From Diplolepis rosae (lineage: Eukaryota; Arthropoda; Insecta; Hymenoptera; Diplolepididae), in NCBI GenBank assembly GCA_030998225.1, contig JAPYXD010000680.1:6510001-6574000 (forward strand): a DNA stretch of 64,000 nt, in the 5' to 3' direction. Of the stretch, positions 11,236 to 21,800 are shown in pieces. The notes under the pieces are model-generated. The model saw only the letters and a list, made by a program, of their open reading frames with translations, had not been told where the DNA came from and made no database searches. The position numbers were made by a program, and so were the translations under genes. Numbering within the stretch: position 1 is the first letter of the stretch; every line of letters starts with the position of its first letter.

Positions 11236-12116
11236 TTTTTTATAATCTTAGTTTTACAAAATTATAACTGTATAAAACTTCAGTTACGTATTTCGGAAAT
11301 TGTGGCAGAAATTTCTAACAGTATACCTAATTTCTGTACAATATGTTAGGGTTTTGAATTTAGGATAAGATGTTTTCAAAGGTGTCGAATTGTGTAGAAT
11401 AAGGGAGTTTAAATCTTCAAAATTGAAATAACCATGATAGTCGAATCTTTGGAAGTTTCTAAACTTTTAAAAATTCCGTGTATTCTAGGATAAAATTTAG
11501 GTTGACTTAGAAAGTAGTTTAAATTTTCCTCTGGATTCAAAATTCTTTGAAATTTGCGTCTAACTTTTAAAATTCATAAAAATATAGAAAAGTGCTGCGA
11601 AACTTTGGGATAAAAATTTCAAAATTCTTTTAACATTAAAAGACTGAACATTGAAAACACACTTTTAAATTTAATTTTGAGTTTTCCTAGTTCCAGTTCC
11701 GCTTATTATGGAATTCCTTGAACTTTATAATTAAGTTTTAAACTAACTTTAAATTTAAGAAACTTCATAACAATGGTGCCAAAATCTTCTGAATTGTAAA
11801 AGGATGCCTTTTTAAATTTTTTTATATTAATTGAAAAGATATTTTTTTTAGGTAAACAACAATTCCGACCCAATGCTAGGATAAACAAATTTCGAATGTT
11901 AATTATTTAGGTTTAATAAAATACTTGACATTGTTATGAAGCATGTTACAATATAATCTAGTACCAAACTTTCAGATACTCTCAACTTCCAAGTACCCCT
12001 GATTTCAAAATCATCTGAACTTTGGAGGAAAGCTTTACTAGTTACTAAACTTAGAGGCTCTCCAAACTTATAAACTTAAAGACATCTTCATCTTCTTGTT
12101 AAAGGCATTCGAAATC
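11236..12116. other. AT-rich segment without recognised feature
   Basis: Repeated AAACTT/TTTGAA wording but no clear repeat unit and no gene. The 60-codon minus frame at 11706-11888 is not supported. Confidence 0.4.
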
Positions 12117-12120
12117 TTAA

Positions 12121-13037
12121 GGGGGGAATACCAAGCAATCGGCCAAAATCTTATCTTTTCATTGAGCGCGGATTTAAAAAAAAACTATAACTGATAAGAA
12201 TACAAAAATTTAGATTTTTGTAGTATTTTATTACTACAATGAAATAAAACAATGTCTAGTGTGAAATTCCGGCCCAGTTAAAAAATATAAGTGCAAAGGT
12301 GAACGGTGTCCCTGATACAGACTCACTCTCTAAATTTGAATCAGTCAAAATCTACTGATTATCAGTGAAATTTAACTGATTCAAATAGCTAAAAAGAGGT
12401 TACTGTAAATCAGTCAAATTTCAATGATTATTTCAGTGAAAATTGATTGATTTGACAGTAAGAAATATTTTCTCACTGGTGAATCAGTGAAAAGGCAAAT
12501 CACTGATTCAATCAGTCAAAATTTGACTCATTCAGATTTAGAGAGCAGGAAGCGATTCTACAACAAAAAAGTAATGAAAACTTAGTTTCGTAATTGCGTT
12601 TACTCGTCCCTGACGGTTTTGGTTTCTTGAAAAAAAAATTTTTTTTTGCAGTAGCGTAAAAATTAAAAAAGTCGATTTTTTGCAAGTTATTTTTTACAAA
12701 AAATTGTTTAAAAAAATTTTTTTTGGAAAAAAGGAGAACGTCAGGGACTATACCAAAGTGTTTTACATATCTGGTAAAAATTTCAGGAGAATCGGTCGAG
12801 CGGTTTTTTCGCAACTAGGGACACCGTTTTAAAAACATGGTTTTCGGGAAAACGCGTTTAAAGTTTTGCTATGGGTGACAACGGCCGGGCGCAGCGTTAG
12901 ACAAAAATATGCATACCTTCTCCAATTTTAGGTGTATCGGCTTAAAATTTTACAGAAATATTCTTGAATAGTCCTACAATAAAATCATGTTAAGAAAAAA
13001 AACCAATTTTTTGAACCATTTACTTGGTATTCCCCCT
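12121..13037. mobile_element. TTAA-flanked element with GGGGGAATACCAAG ends
   Basis: TTAA at 12117-12120 and 13038-13041. Ends read GGGGGGAATACCAAGC and, inverted, CTTGGTATTCCCCC. The 225-bp CTCTAAAT MITE lies inside at 12326-12546. A minus frame at 12512-12814 runs across the MITE edge and is not a gene. Inside, GGTTTTCGGGAAAACGCGTTTA is typical of AT-rich MITE interiors; no transposase is present. Confidence 0.7.
12326..12546. mobile_element. ~225-bp MITE, copy 2, nested
   Basis: Inverse-orientation copy of the MITE at 9305-9530, inserted in the GGGGGAATACC element. Ends CTCTAAATTTGAATCAGTC and CATTCAGATTTAGAG. Confidence 0.72.
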
Positions 13038-13041
13038 TTAA

Positions 13042-13812
13042 GATACCTCGAACTTTTAGTCACCCAATCTTCGAAAATTGTATAAGTCTCAACTAATTTT
13101 AAAATACAATCTTTTCCCTAAAAAGTGGCATTTTCATAAATTCACAAAAATGCAAAGATCAGAATGGAGCAGATCGTCACTGAGTTTCTTAGGGTTCTGT
13201 GAAAGATCTAGAGCCTCGAGATTCGTTCCCGCTGTTACTTTAATGGTATTCGCAAACTGGAAGTGTTTACGAGGCCAGACAGAAATAATTAATGGGCGCT
13301 GTTTTTGTCGAACCTCCTTGCGACTCGCTTCCGGTGGTCCGACTTCCGTTATTTAAGCCAGACGAGATTATTTCACCAGATCTTCAGTTCTGTGGGTCTT
13401 CTCTTCAGCCTTAAGTTTTTGCTTTTGTCTCCTTCTGTTTGTTTCTTTTCTGCTTAAGGTTTTCATTCAGGATTTCCTTTTTTTTTTTTTTTTGACATAG
13501 AGAATTTAGGGCATTAGGATAAATTACAGACATTACAACAGGTGAAGTTGGTCATATATTGCAATTTTCCCGTTGGATGCATGTCGTCAAAAGATGCAAT
13601 AAATTGCACCTACTATTTATGACTGTGATACGGATATCCTGTTACAAACGAATCCCTGATGCCGCTGATACTGACTGATCAGTGACGCTCATTCATAAAT
13701 AGAACCAGCATATCTCTTCAGGTCTCATTTTTCTGTCTGCAAAGAATACTAAAGACTCAATGTGACATTTAAGTTATAGATGTAGTACAGAAATATTAAG
13801 GACTTATGCAAA
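13042..13812. other. Segment of higher GC, no supported gene
   Basis: From 13150 to 13450 the base mix is clearly richer in G and C than the surroundings. A 92-codon plus frame (13078-13356) covers part of it but shows no family motif. A poly-T run lies at 13479-13493. It could be a conserved regulatory stretch or a decayed exon; I cannot tell. Confidence 0.35.
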
Positions 13813-14468
13813 ACCATGGGGTGAAGTTCCGAATAGGTAAATTCGCCAATTTCCTTCGAAATCTCCATATTTACGTATTTCGACACGCTGATTACGAACA
13901 TAATAGTGAAAATTGCTAACCAACCAATTTCCATGGTGAAAACCATGAAAACCTCATGAAAATCATGGTTTTTGGCGTTTATCTGAGTCAATATGCAAAA
14001 TTTTTCAGTGTTTCCAATATGATTTGTAGACCTTATCGAGATGCATATTTTGTGTAATATACATTTTTTTCTACGATTAGTAGTTTCGGAAAAAATTAGT
14101 GATACATTTGATACATTTCACATCGTGTTTGAAAAAACCGTCCAATACGCGGCAATGTTTCATGTCATAAACTTTTTCATCGAATTTTTCGAAAACTATT
14201 AGTGCTATCGAAAAAATTTATAGTGCATAAAATATGTATTTTGATGAAAGCTATAACATTTGTCCGAAATATTTTTAAAAATTTTCAGTATTTTCTAAGA
14301 TAAACGCCAAAACCCATGATTTTCATGGGGTTTTCATGGTTTTTACCATGAAAATCGGCTAGTCAGCTATTTTCACTATTATATTCGTAATCAGTGCGTC
14401 AAAAAACGTAAGTGCACACAGTTTTCAAGAAATCGGAGGGTTCGCCTTTTCGGAACTTTACCCAAACC
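13813..14468. mobile_element. ~650-bp hairpin element (ATGGTAAAAACCAT family)
   Basis: Left end GGGTGAAGTTCCGAATAGG and right end CCTTTTCGGAACTTTACCC are inverse. Each arm carries a Y-ATGGT-AAAACCAT-R palindrome and CACTATTATATTCGTAATC or its inverse. It shares its arms with 10190-11235. Confidence 0.72.
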
Positions 14469-14763
14469 ATCTGCCACCCATAGATTTCTACGTTACTGGT
14501 ATTGTTTTTTCTGTAACTGTAACTAAAATTGTGACTGTATACATGATTCAAGGCTGTAAAAGAAAACACAAGTTCGTGAACCAGCCATATTTGAACAAAA
14601 CTCGATAAATTAGAGCCATTTTAAAATTTATAAAAACAATTTTTTTTGAGAAAAATAAATATTTTAGGACAGTTCTAAAAAGCTTTTAGAAAACTCTACA
14701 AACTATTTTTTTGACACTTTTCCAATGGAAAATTTATAGCATGAGAAACCAACAAATTCTTTA
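14469..14763. other. Short AT-rich spacer
   Basis: No feature recognised between the hairpin element and the TTAA-GGCCATGG copy. Confidence 0.35.
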
Positions 14764-14767
14764 TTAA

Positions 14768-14876
14768 GGCCATGGGCTTTGGAGGTTACGTGACATATTC
14801 AGTCCCTGGCTATCGATTTTTTCCTCCATATATAAAATTTAAAATCAAAATTAATCAGTCAAAATTTAGGAAATAA
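14768..14876. mobile_element. Left fragment of the GGCCATGG-ended TTAA element, copy 2
   Basis: TTAAGGCCATGG, then CTGGCTATCGATTTTTTC and GTCAAAATTTAGGAAAT, match 6450-6560. The match stops at 14876 and resumes at about 17172 (TGTCGGTAAT), so about 2.3 kb of other sequence, including three mobile elements, was inserted or joined here. Confidence 0.6.
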
Positions 14877-15143
14877 TAGCATATTAAAGGAATGAGGGAA
14901 AGCCTAGTGTATTAAGGTGGCTTCGGCGTTTTTGAAAAAAATTATAGACTGCTCTCAAACTTAGAGATTATCTTAATAAAATATGCTAGATTCATTTGGA
15001 AAAAAGAAATACCGTGGTTGACGATGTCATTGACGAAAAAATCGCTACCGAAAAAATGTCAGTTTAACACGTAGTCTTATGGGATTCCTTATCAAAATCG
15101 GCGAAACTCCGGAACAAAATCACAAGTCCCCATAAATCAAATA
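14877..15143. other. Unassigned insert between element fragments
   Basis: It has a moderate base mix and no open frame or terminal repeats seen. It may belong to another mobile element. Confidence 0.3.
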
Positions 15144-16032
15144 CAATAAAACCCCATTTATCGCAACATCCGTTTATCGCAACTCCCGTTTATTGCAACT
15201 TGTCTCTCCCGTTTATCGCAATAAACTTTGCCATTTTTTTCCCCCTCTTATTAGTAGAGGAGTGGTCACGTGATTCTTAAGGATAGGCGGGAATACCCAT
15301 CACTTTTAAATTTGTGATGCATATATTTATTTGAATTTTCGTATATTAGGGAGATATGAAATTATTTGTAGCCATTAATTTATTAAAAGGATTTTATTAC
15401 ATTTTTTTAAGCGTCTTTGGAAGCCGTACTTATTTTGAGAGGTGCATTTTTTTTCTCATAAAATGCATAAATGTTTTTGAAATTCTTCATTTAGCAGTTC
15501 TTTCCAAACTATCGTTTATGTATATATTGCTACATATTTGTGTTTTATATGTAACAGAAAAATATATAAATTTTTCACACTTCAATGTATATTATTATGA
15601 CAAATTATAGCATGAATTGTGCCTAGTACAGCAATCGCTTTAGCAATTGCGAATCAATTGTTTTACGAAATGCGGGAATATTTCTACTGAAAAAAATTCA
15701 ACCATGCATTCGAAAATTATGAGAGAAATATGTAAGCTTTAAAGTAATTAAAATGTATTGTTTGTACTAGTCGTTTACGTGCCATCGTTCGGTTCCACGT
15801 TTTCACTCATTTATAATTGCACATATAATGACAATAAAAAAACGCATTCGAGGTTATTGGAACACGACTGTAAACAATGATAAACAGCGAAAGCGCGTGA
15901 AACTATTCGTTTAGGCGCATGTGCTGCTAATCAGTTGTTCAAGCTGGTGGCGAAGAAGTGGGAAACCCTCCGTTTTTGCGATAAACGGGAGGCATTTGAT
16001 TGGAAGGTGTTGCGATAAACGGGGTTTTACTG
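15144..16032. mobile_element. Non-autonomous pogo-like element with TA duplication
   Basis: Flanked by TA on both sides. Ends CAATAAAACCCCATTTATCG and, inverted, CAGTAAAACCCCGTTTATCG, are of pogo/Tigger type. The block CGTTTATCGCAA is repeated several times next to each end, like subterminal transposase-binding sites. An 84-codon frame (15356-15610) inside shows no transposase motifs. Confidence 0.78.
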
Positions 16033-16040
16033 TATATGCC

Positions 16041-16828
16041 AGGGGTGTTAGTTGAAATTTGCCGGTTTTACTCATAGATGTCGCTAGAGATATGTATACA
16101 TTTCTATGATTTGGCATCTATGTCATATTTTTCTATGGACAATAACCTTCAAAAATACACAATTACATTCTGCCAAAATAATAGCATCATAGTTGTTTAC
16201 CTCAGTGAATATGTCGAGTTTCGTTCCAAGTAAATCGCATTTGCGGCATTCGTTGCTTTTCTTATTTCATCAAAAGAAAAAAGCAGTTGAAGCTCATCGA
16301 TTGCTGGCAGAAACTTATGGTGAACATGCTCCAGTGATTAGAACATATGAGACATGGTTTCGGCAATTTAAAAGTGGAGATTTCGATTTAACAGACAATG
16401 AACACCCTGGTGCAGCGAAAAAGTTCGAAGACGAGGAAGTACAGGCGTTATTGGATGAAGAGCCAACCCAATCGCAACAACAATTGGCACAAACACTAAA
16501 TGTGACCCGAGGAGCAATTTGCCAATGTTTAAAAGCCATGGGAAAAATCCAAAAGTATGGAAAATGGGTACTACACCAACTGAACGATAGACAAATGGAA
16601 AATCGAAAAACCATTTGTGAAATGGTGCTTCAACGGTTCGAAAGGAAATCTTTTCTGCATCGAATTGTTACGAGGGACGAAAAATGGATTTATTTCGAGA
16701 ACCTGAAGCGGAAAAAATCATGGCTTTCAACTGGTGAGGTCGGCCCATCGACTCTAAGGCCAAATCGCTTTGGCCGTAAGACAATGCTCTGTGTTTGGTG
16801 GGACCAGTGTGGTGTGGTGTACTTCGAG
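16041..16828 (+). mobile_element. Mariner (irritans-type) element, 3' half missing
   Basis: The stretch from CAGGGGTGTTAGTTGAAATT to the end of recognisable transposase is the 5' half of a mariner. The 3' end, including the third catalytic Asp and the 3' inverted repeat, is absent and replaced by a GC-rich insert. Confidence 0.75.
16211..16828 (+). pseudogene. Mariner transposase, truncated after second catalytic Asp
   Basis: 206 codons of an irritans-type mariner transposase from ATG (MSSFVPSKSHLRH). Seen: the N-terminal helix-turn-helix region (about residues 5-110, with KKFEDEEVQALLDE and LNVTRGAICQCLKAMG), then the first catalytic Asp in VTRDEKWIYF (usually VTGDEKW), and the second in CVWWDQCGVVYFE. 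Normal length is about 345 residues; the HDNARPH block with the third Asp is missing. Translation beyond 16828 (YRTSCKQG...) belongs to the inserted GC-rich sequence and stops at 16927. The enzyme would not be catalytic. The preserved frame suggests fairly recent decay. Confidence 0.88.
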
Positions 16829-17171
16829 TACCGCACCAGTTGTAAACAAGGAGCAATGCCTGTACTGGACAGTTGGTACCGGGCCGAGGGTTGGCGCGGT
16901 ACTGGCATGCTACAGCCCCAGTCCTAAGACCAAGTTTCGTCTAAGCGACTTCGGAGTAATGCCAGTACTGAAGTAGTACAGATTTCTGTGCTGTCGTTGT
17001 ACTGATGTCCATTACCGCGTCTGTACCGATTAACAACTTCCAGCCAAGTTACCTTTCGGAGCCGCGCCGGTGATAGGCCGTGCTTATGCCAGCACTATGC
17101 CAGTACCGCGCCAGTACTGCGAATCCTTCTGCGGTACTGGCCCGGTACCAAGCCGGTTGTAAAACACTGTC
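16829..17171. repeat. GC-rich insert with inverted GGTACTGG/CCAGTACC blocks
   Basis: Sharply richer in G and C than anything near it. GGTACTGGC and GCCAGTACC occur many times. The block TTGGTACCGGGCC near 16873 recurs inverted near 17145, and GGCGCGGTACTGGCAT recurs inverted near 17100. It looks like a MITE-like inverted repeat that joined or replaced the mariner 3' half. Confidence 0.55.
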
Positions 17172-17330
17172 GGTAATACACTCTGCAAATCTATATCTAT
17201 ATTTGTAATTACAAAGTTATAATTGCCGTTAAAACTTTACTTTAATATTTTAGAATTTAAAAAATTGCAGAATTTTTACTAAAACAAAGTTATCAGACGT
17301 TCCTTGTTGTCTTCTGAAACATTTACCAAA
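17172..17330. mobile_element. Right fragment of the GGCCATGG-ended TTAA element, copy 2
   Basis: TGTCGGTAAT, ACTCTGCAAAT and CAGACGTTCCTTGTTGTCTTC match copy 1. It lacks the palindromic MITE that copy 1 has between the last two blocks. Similarity fades after about 17330. Confidence 0.6.
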
Positions 17331-17460
17331 TTTTGAGCAAGATATTATATACACAAAAAAAGTTATCTTACATGGTTGAATTAACATATAATTTTTGTCA
17401 CGTGACAAAATAAAATATTAATTTAATCCATTTTTGCGTTTACAGATAAAAAATATTTTC

Positions 17461-17646
17461 TGCGTTAGCAAACCGAATTGTTAATATACAACTTATACAT
17501 TTTTTTTGCTACCCAACAAAATTTTAGTTCTCTCAACAAAACCTTCTGTTGAACCAACAAAAAGTTTTGTTGGAAGAACTAAAATTTGTTGAGACAGCAA
17601 CAAAAATTTGTAAATTTTATATTAACAATTCGGTTTGTTAATGCAG
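17461..17646. mobile_element. 186-bp palindromic MITE
   Basis: Ends CTGCGTTAGCAAACCGAATT and, inverted, AATTCGGTTTGTTAATGCAG. The centre is a long AACAAAATTTTAGTTC/GAACTAAAATTTGTTG palindrome. Confidence 0.7.
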
Positions 17647-18521
17647 TAATTCAGCCATTTTCCCGTCTCAAAACAGACGGTGAAAGTACAATTTTCACTA
17701 GACGTTATGAGAAAAAACGTTTTTATTTCTTTAAACTGTTCTAGTGACTTGAGTATAGGCCATTAAATCAAAATGTCGATTTTACTATTTATTTACCGAG
17801 AGCGACTTTCTTCGGGCGAGTCATAAACCGCAGAAGGTTGGCAAGTTTGTTTTCTCTTAAAATTCGGATACGAGAACGAAATGAGTCAGTAGATACAGTG
17901 CCGGACAAAATTATTGGCACACGTGAGACTTCGAAATAAAACTCATCTTAGTTAAGATACATATAAACAAATATTTTTATTCAGCCTGGTCACAATAGTT
18001 ATTCTATTCTAAAGTTTAAAGTAGAAAATAGCTTCATCGTATTGGCACATTTATGTTAAAACAAATTAAAAACAAATAATTAGGTACTAAAATTAGGTGG
18101 TTCGTTCGAATAGCGACAACGTTAACAAAACTTTATTAGGTGCAGTGCTAGAGACTGCAGGAGAAAACCATTCATAAATAATAATAATAAAAATCTGCCT
18201 ATTCCCATCGCGTAATAAATAAATTTATTTTTAATTATATATTCATTAATTTATTCAAATAGTTTAATATAAAAATTATAATTCCATTATAAAAATAATT
18301 TTAAATTATTTTTAAATATATTAAGATAAGTTTAAAGATTTATAAAATCATTTTAACCCTTAAGCGGCACACCTCTGTGATCGATCATAAAAGTTACACG
18401 GGGTGTTCTCCACCCCAGGCACTTTGAACTTTAAACATTTTACAGAAAAATTTGGAAAATATATTTCATCAATTAAATATAAAATTTTTAGAAAAGGTAA
18501 AGCTAAAAAAATTGTAATAAG

Positions 18522-18800
18522 TACACGGAGAAAATTCATTTGTGAAAATTTAATCAAAAGTTGAGTAAAGCTAGGAAAAAGTGGCTTTTGGTGAAAGTTT
18601 AATTTTTTTTGCGTATTTATTCAATAACGAATTATAAAGTCTAATCAACTTTTTTAGAGTTAACTCAACTGTTCAATTAAACTTTACAATTCGCTATTGA
18701 ATAAATAAGCAAAAAAAAATTAAACTTTCACCAAAAGCCACTATGTCCCAGCTTTACTCAACTTTTGATTAAATTCTCACAAATTAATTTTCTCTGTGTA
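18522..18800. mobile_element. Palindromic MITE with TACACGGAGAAAA ends, nested in Tc1 element
   Basis: Ends TACACGGAGAAAATTCATTT and, inverted, TACACAGAGAAAATTAATTT. The arms share TTGGTGAAAGTTTAATTTTT and its inverse. Inserted in the Tc1-like element. Confidence 0.75.
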
Positions 18801-18879
18801 TAGCAAAAATTGTTCTACGCGATTAAAATAATTTATTTTCTTCCAAATATCTCAATAAGGAAAAACAATAGAATTGTAG

Positions 18880-19340
18880 ACTTTATTTGAGTAAACGATT
18901 TTGCATTTTAACGTTTATTTTGTATCTTCCATATTTTGGTTAAAAATGGAATTTTTGAATTTCAATAGTGTTTTTTAAAATCAAAACATAATATATACAT
19001 TTTGTCAAAAAATGTTATAATGAGAATTTTTATAGAGCTCTTATAGGCAAACAATTTCCCATCTCAACGTTTTTTCGTATCTGACAGCTTTTATTTAAAA
19101 AATGAATTTTTTAAATTTCAATCGTATTATTTGAAATTGAAACCAAAAAAATATACGTTTTATCAGAAACAGTGTCAGAGAAAATATGTAGACTTTATTG
19201 ATACGAACAATTTTGCATTCTTCCTTTTCTTTTGTATTTCACACATTATGGTTAAAAATTGAATTTTCGATTTTCAATAATATTTTTTTAAATTAAGAAG
19301 AAAAATATACATTCTATGAAAACATGTGATTTAAATTCGC
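18880..19340 (+). repeat. ~156-bp tandem repeat, three units (locus 1)
   Basis: Units start near 18902, 19058 and 19214 with the frame CATTTTAACGTTTATTTTGTATC... TTTTGGTTAAAAAT... GAATTTCAATAGT. Related arrays are at 21380-21800, 29070-29530 and, more degenerate, 48590-48960. Confidence 0.65.
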
Positions 19341-19356
19341 AGATCTTTTTGTTTAA

Positions 19357-19653
19357 CAGAATAACGAACCCAAACACACACCTTATATTGTACGTCAATG
19401 GATTGCATTTAAAATCGTTCATTTTCTACACACTCCGCCACAATTGCCTGATTTAAATCACATAACAAATCTTTGGGACGAATTCGACAGAAACGCACGA
19501 AAAAACCACATTACTACCAAACAGCGGTTGAAGGAAATACTCGCAGAGGAATGGAATAAAATTAGCTGCGATGTTATTCAAAAATTAATTTCTTCAATGC
19601 TGAATCGCTTTCAGGAAGTTATAAGGAGAAAGGGCTCGGCAAAAAAATATTAA
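19357..19653 (+). pseudogene. Tc1 transposase C-terminal remnant, catalytic residues lost
   Basis: 98 codons ending in TAA. QNNEPKHT matches the family's QDNDPKHT, with the catalytic Asp changed to Asn. LPDLNHITNLWDEFDRN matches SPDLNPIENLWDELD, with the catalytic Glu changed to Thr. The tail (KQRLKEILAEEWNKIS...IQKLISSM..RFQEVIRRKG) is typical of Tc1. The N-terminal two thirds are missing. The element cannot move itself. Confidence 0.87.
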
Positions 19654-19695
19654 ATCCATATAATTGGGCTGTGCCAATACTTTTGTCCGGCACTG

Positions 19696-20039
19696 TAGAT
19701 GGATATCAAGAGTAAAAGAGTTAACGCGACTGATGTTGCTCATACATTAACGGGTCGATCTCTGGTTTATGAGGTCGTTAATTTCTGCCAAGTTCCGACA
19801 CCTGGCAGGTCAGAAGTCGGTGCTATACTATCACCCTGCCCCCCCCCCCCCCGGCCCCTTACTTCCGTCAGCTGAGGAACGATGAACTAATAACTCGTTT
19901 TAACGGTATTAACGAAGATTCGCTCTTATCGATAAGGTTAAGTATTCATGAGGTCGGGCATCCTTCTTCGAGAAGAGACACCAAATTAGCTCTTGGCAGG
20001 TGTCATGAGAGGAGATGATTAGGACTTTTAAAGTAGTTT
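19696..20039. other. Unique segment with a poly-C run
   Basis: The base mix is more even than average. A run of 13 C lies near 19840-19852. No gene or repeat recognised. Confidence 0.4.
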
Positions 20040-20628
20040 TTATGCCGATAATCAGGTCTATGGAAAAAAAAGTTTTTCTATGATTTCAAGACTTGAAATT
20101 ATATTATCATCTTATGAAAGAAAAATCATTAATTTTTATCAAAAAAGTTTTAAAATTACGAAAAATAATACTTTTAATAATGTTTTTTGACAGAATTTTT
20201 CATCATTATCGCTTTTTACCAATTTTTGAGGAATTATTGGATTTTTATCAATTATGGCTTATTTTTTGGGAAGAATATTCTCTACACCTCTACTGTTTCC
20301 AATATTAAATATAAATTTTCAGTGGCTAAAATCGCTGAAAGAAATTTTTCAAAAGAAACAGTAGAGCTGTAGAGAATATTTTCGCCGAGAATATTAAGCC
20401 GTGATTCATGAAAATCCTATAGTTTCTAAAAAGTTGGTAAGAAGCGATAATGAGGAAAAATTCTATTGCAAAGAAATTATTAAAAGTATTATTTTTCGTA
20501 ATTTAAAAAAATTTTCATGCAAAGTGATGTTCTTTTCATAAGACACAACTGATAATATTATGTCAAGTCTTAAAATCATAGAAAAACTTTATTTTTCCGA
20601 AACCTGATTTTTGTCACGATTACTACCT
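20040..20628. mobile_element. ~590-bp hairpin element, family F2 copy 1
   Basis: An imperfect palindrome; the arms carry GAAAAAAAAGTTTTTCTATG and its inverse, and the centre carries ACAGTAGAG(C/T)TGTAGAGAATAT. The right end is TACTACCT. Family members are at 39270-39886, 47784-48375, 49828-50342 and 61878-62489. The two overlapping frames at 20093-20372 are not genes. Confidence 0.65.
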
Positions 20629-20632
20629 CGAG

Positions 20633-21270
20633 GGGAACCGCCATCTTTAATATTTTTATTTTTTGAGTTTAGACCTTGCATATCATTTTTTTATGTTTAG
20701 CATCTTTATTTAGAAAGGTTTTTGAGTTTTTTAAAAATTCCAGCACCTTTATGTATTTTCAAATTAAAAATTGTTAGTTCCCTGGGGATTTTTTTCATTT
20801 TGAATAAATTTTTTTGTTTTTTAACCAATTGTCATGATTCTTTTTTATTTTGTTTCTTACAATGTGTAGCAGCTTTTTAAGTATGGAAAATAAGGTAACA
20901 TGACTGGAAAAAAGTTACAAATAAAATTTAAAAAAAAAATAAAAATATCCCAAAATATGAAAAAAACATTTTGTTAGTTATTTTTTTAGCTAGAGTGCTT
21001 TCCATACCCAAAAAATTGCTATACATTGTAAGGAAAGAAATAAAAAAATAATCATAAGAATTGGTTAAAAAACAAAAAAGTTATTCAAAATCAAAAAATG
21101 TCAAAAAAATGCCAAGAAAACTTAATATTTTTAGTTTAAAAATACATAAAGGTGCTAGAATTTTCAAAAAAACCCCAAAACCTTCCTAAATAAAGGTACT
21201 AAACAAAAAGAAAATTATATGGAAGGTCTAAACTCAAAAATTAAAAATATTGAAGGTGTCCGATCCCTTT
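20633..21270. mobile_element. ~640-bp hairpin element, family F1 copy 2
   Basis: Same arms as 7971-8603 (GGGAACCGCCATC ... GGTGTCCGATCCC), including CACCTTTATGTATTTT and TTACAATGTGTAGCA blocks. It directly follows an F2 hairpin. Confidence 0.75.
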
Positions 21271-21379
21271 TGGGGCAAGTCATTGACGTATGACTGTATT
21301 CGGAAGTTTTCGGGCTTTCTATTTCTCAATTAATAATTCAAATGGACACATTCTCATTATGACAATCGCGTTTCGCGCT

Positions 21380-21800
21380 CGATTTTGCATTTTAACGCTT
21401 ATTTTGTATCTTACATATTTTCGTTAAAAAATTGAATTTTTAATTTTCAATAGTGTTTTTTTCAAATCAAAACACAATATATATATCTTGTCAAAAAATG
21501 TCATAATGAAAATTTGTAGACTTCATATAGGCAAACAATTTCCCATCTCAACGTTTTTTCGTATCTTACATATTTTGGTTACAAAATGGAATTTTTAAAT
21601 TTCAATCGTATTTTTTGAAATTAAAACGAAAAAAAATATACGTTTTATCAGAAATTTTCGATTTTCAATATTTAAAATCAAAAAGAAGAATACATCTCAC
21701 AAAAAAATGTGATTTCAATTCTTAGATCTTTTTCTAGTAAACAATTTTGTATCATAACGTTTTTTCATATCTCCTATAGTTTAACTGGATAATAGAATTT
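21380..21800 (+). repeat. ~157-bp tandem repeat (locus 2)
   Basis: Units start near 21388 and 21546, with a partial third near 21740; they match the units inside the Tc1-like element at 18880-19340. Confidence 0.62.

Larger units (their letters stand above)
17896..19695 (+). mobile_element. Tc1-like element, 1.8 kb, TA target duplication
   Basis: TA flanks both ends. Ends read CAGTGCCGGACAAAATTATT and, inverted, CAGTGCCGGACAAAAGTATT. The inside keeps only the C-terminal part of the transposase (19357-19653). A palindromic MITE (18522-18800) and three ~156-bp tandem units (18880-19340) make up much of the rest. Confidence 0.85.
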
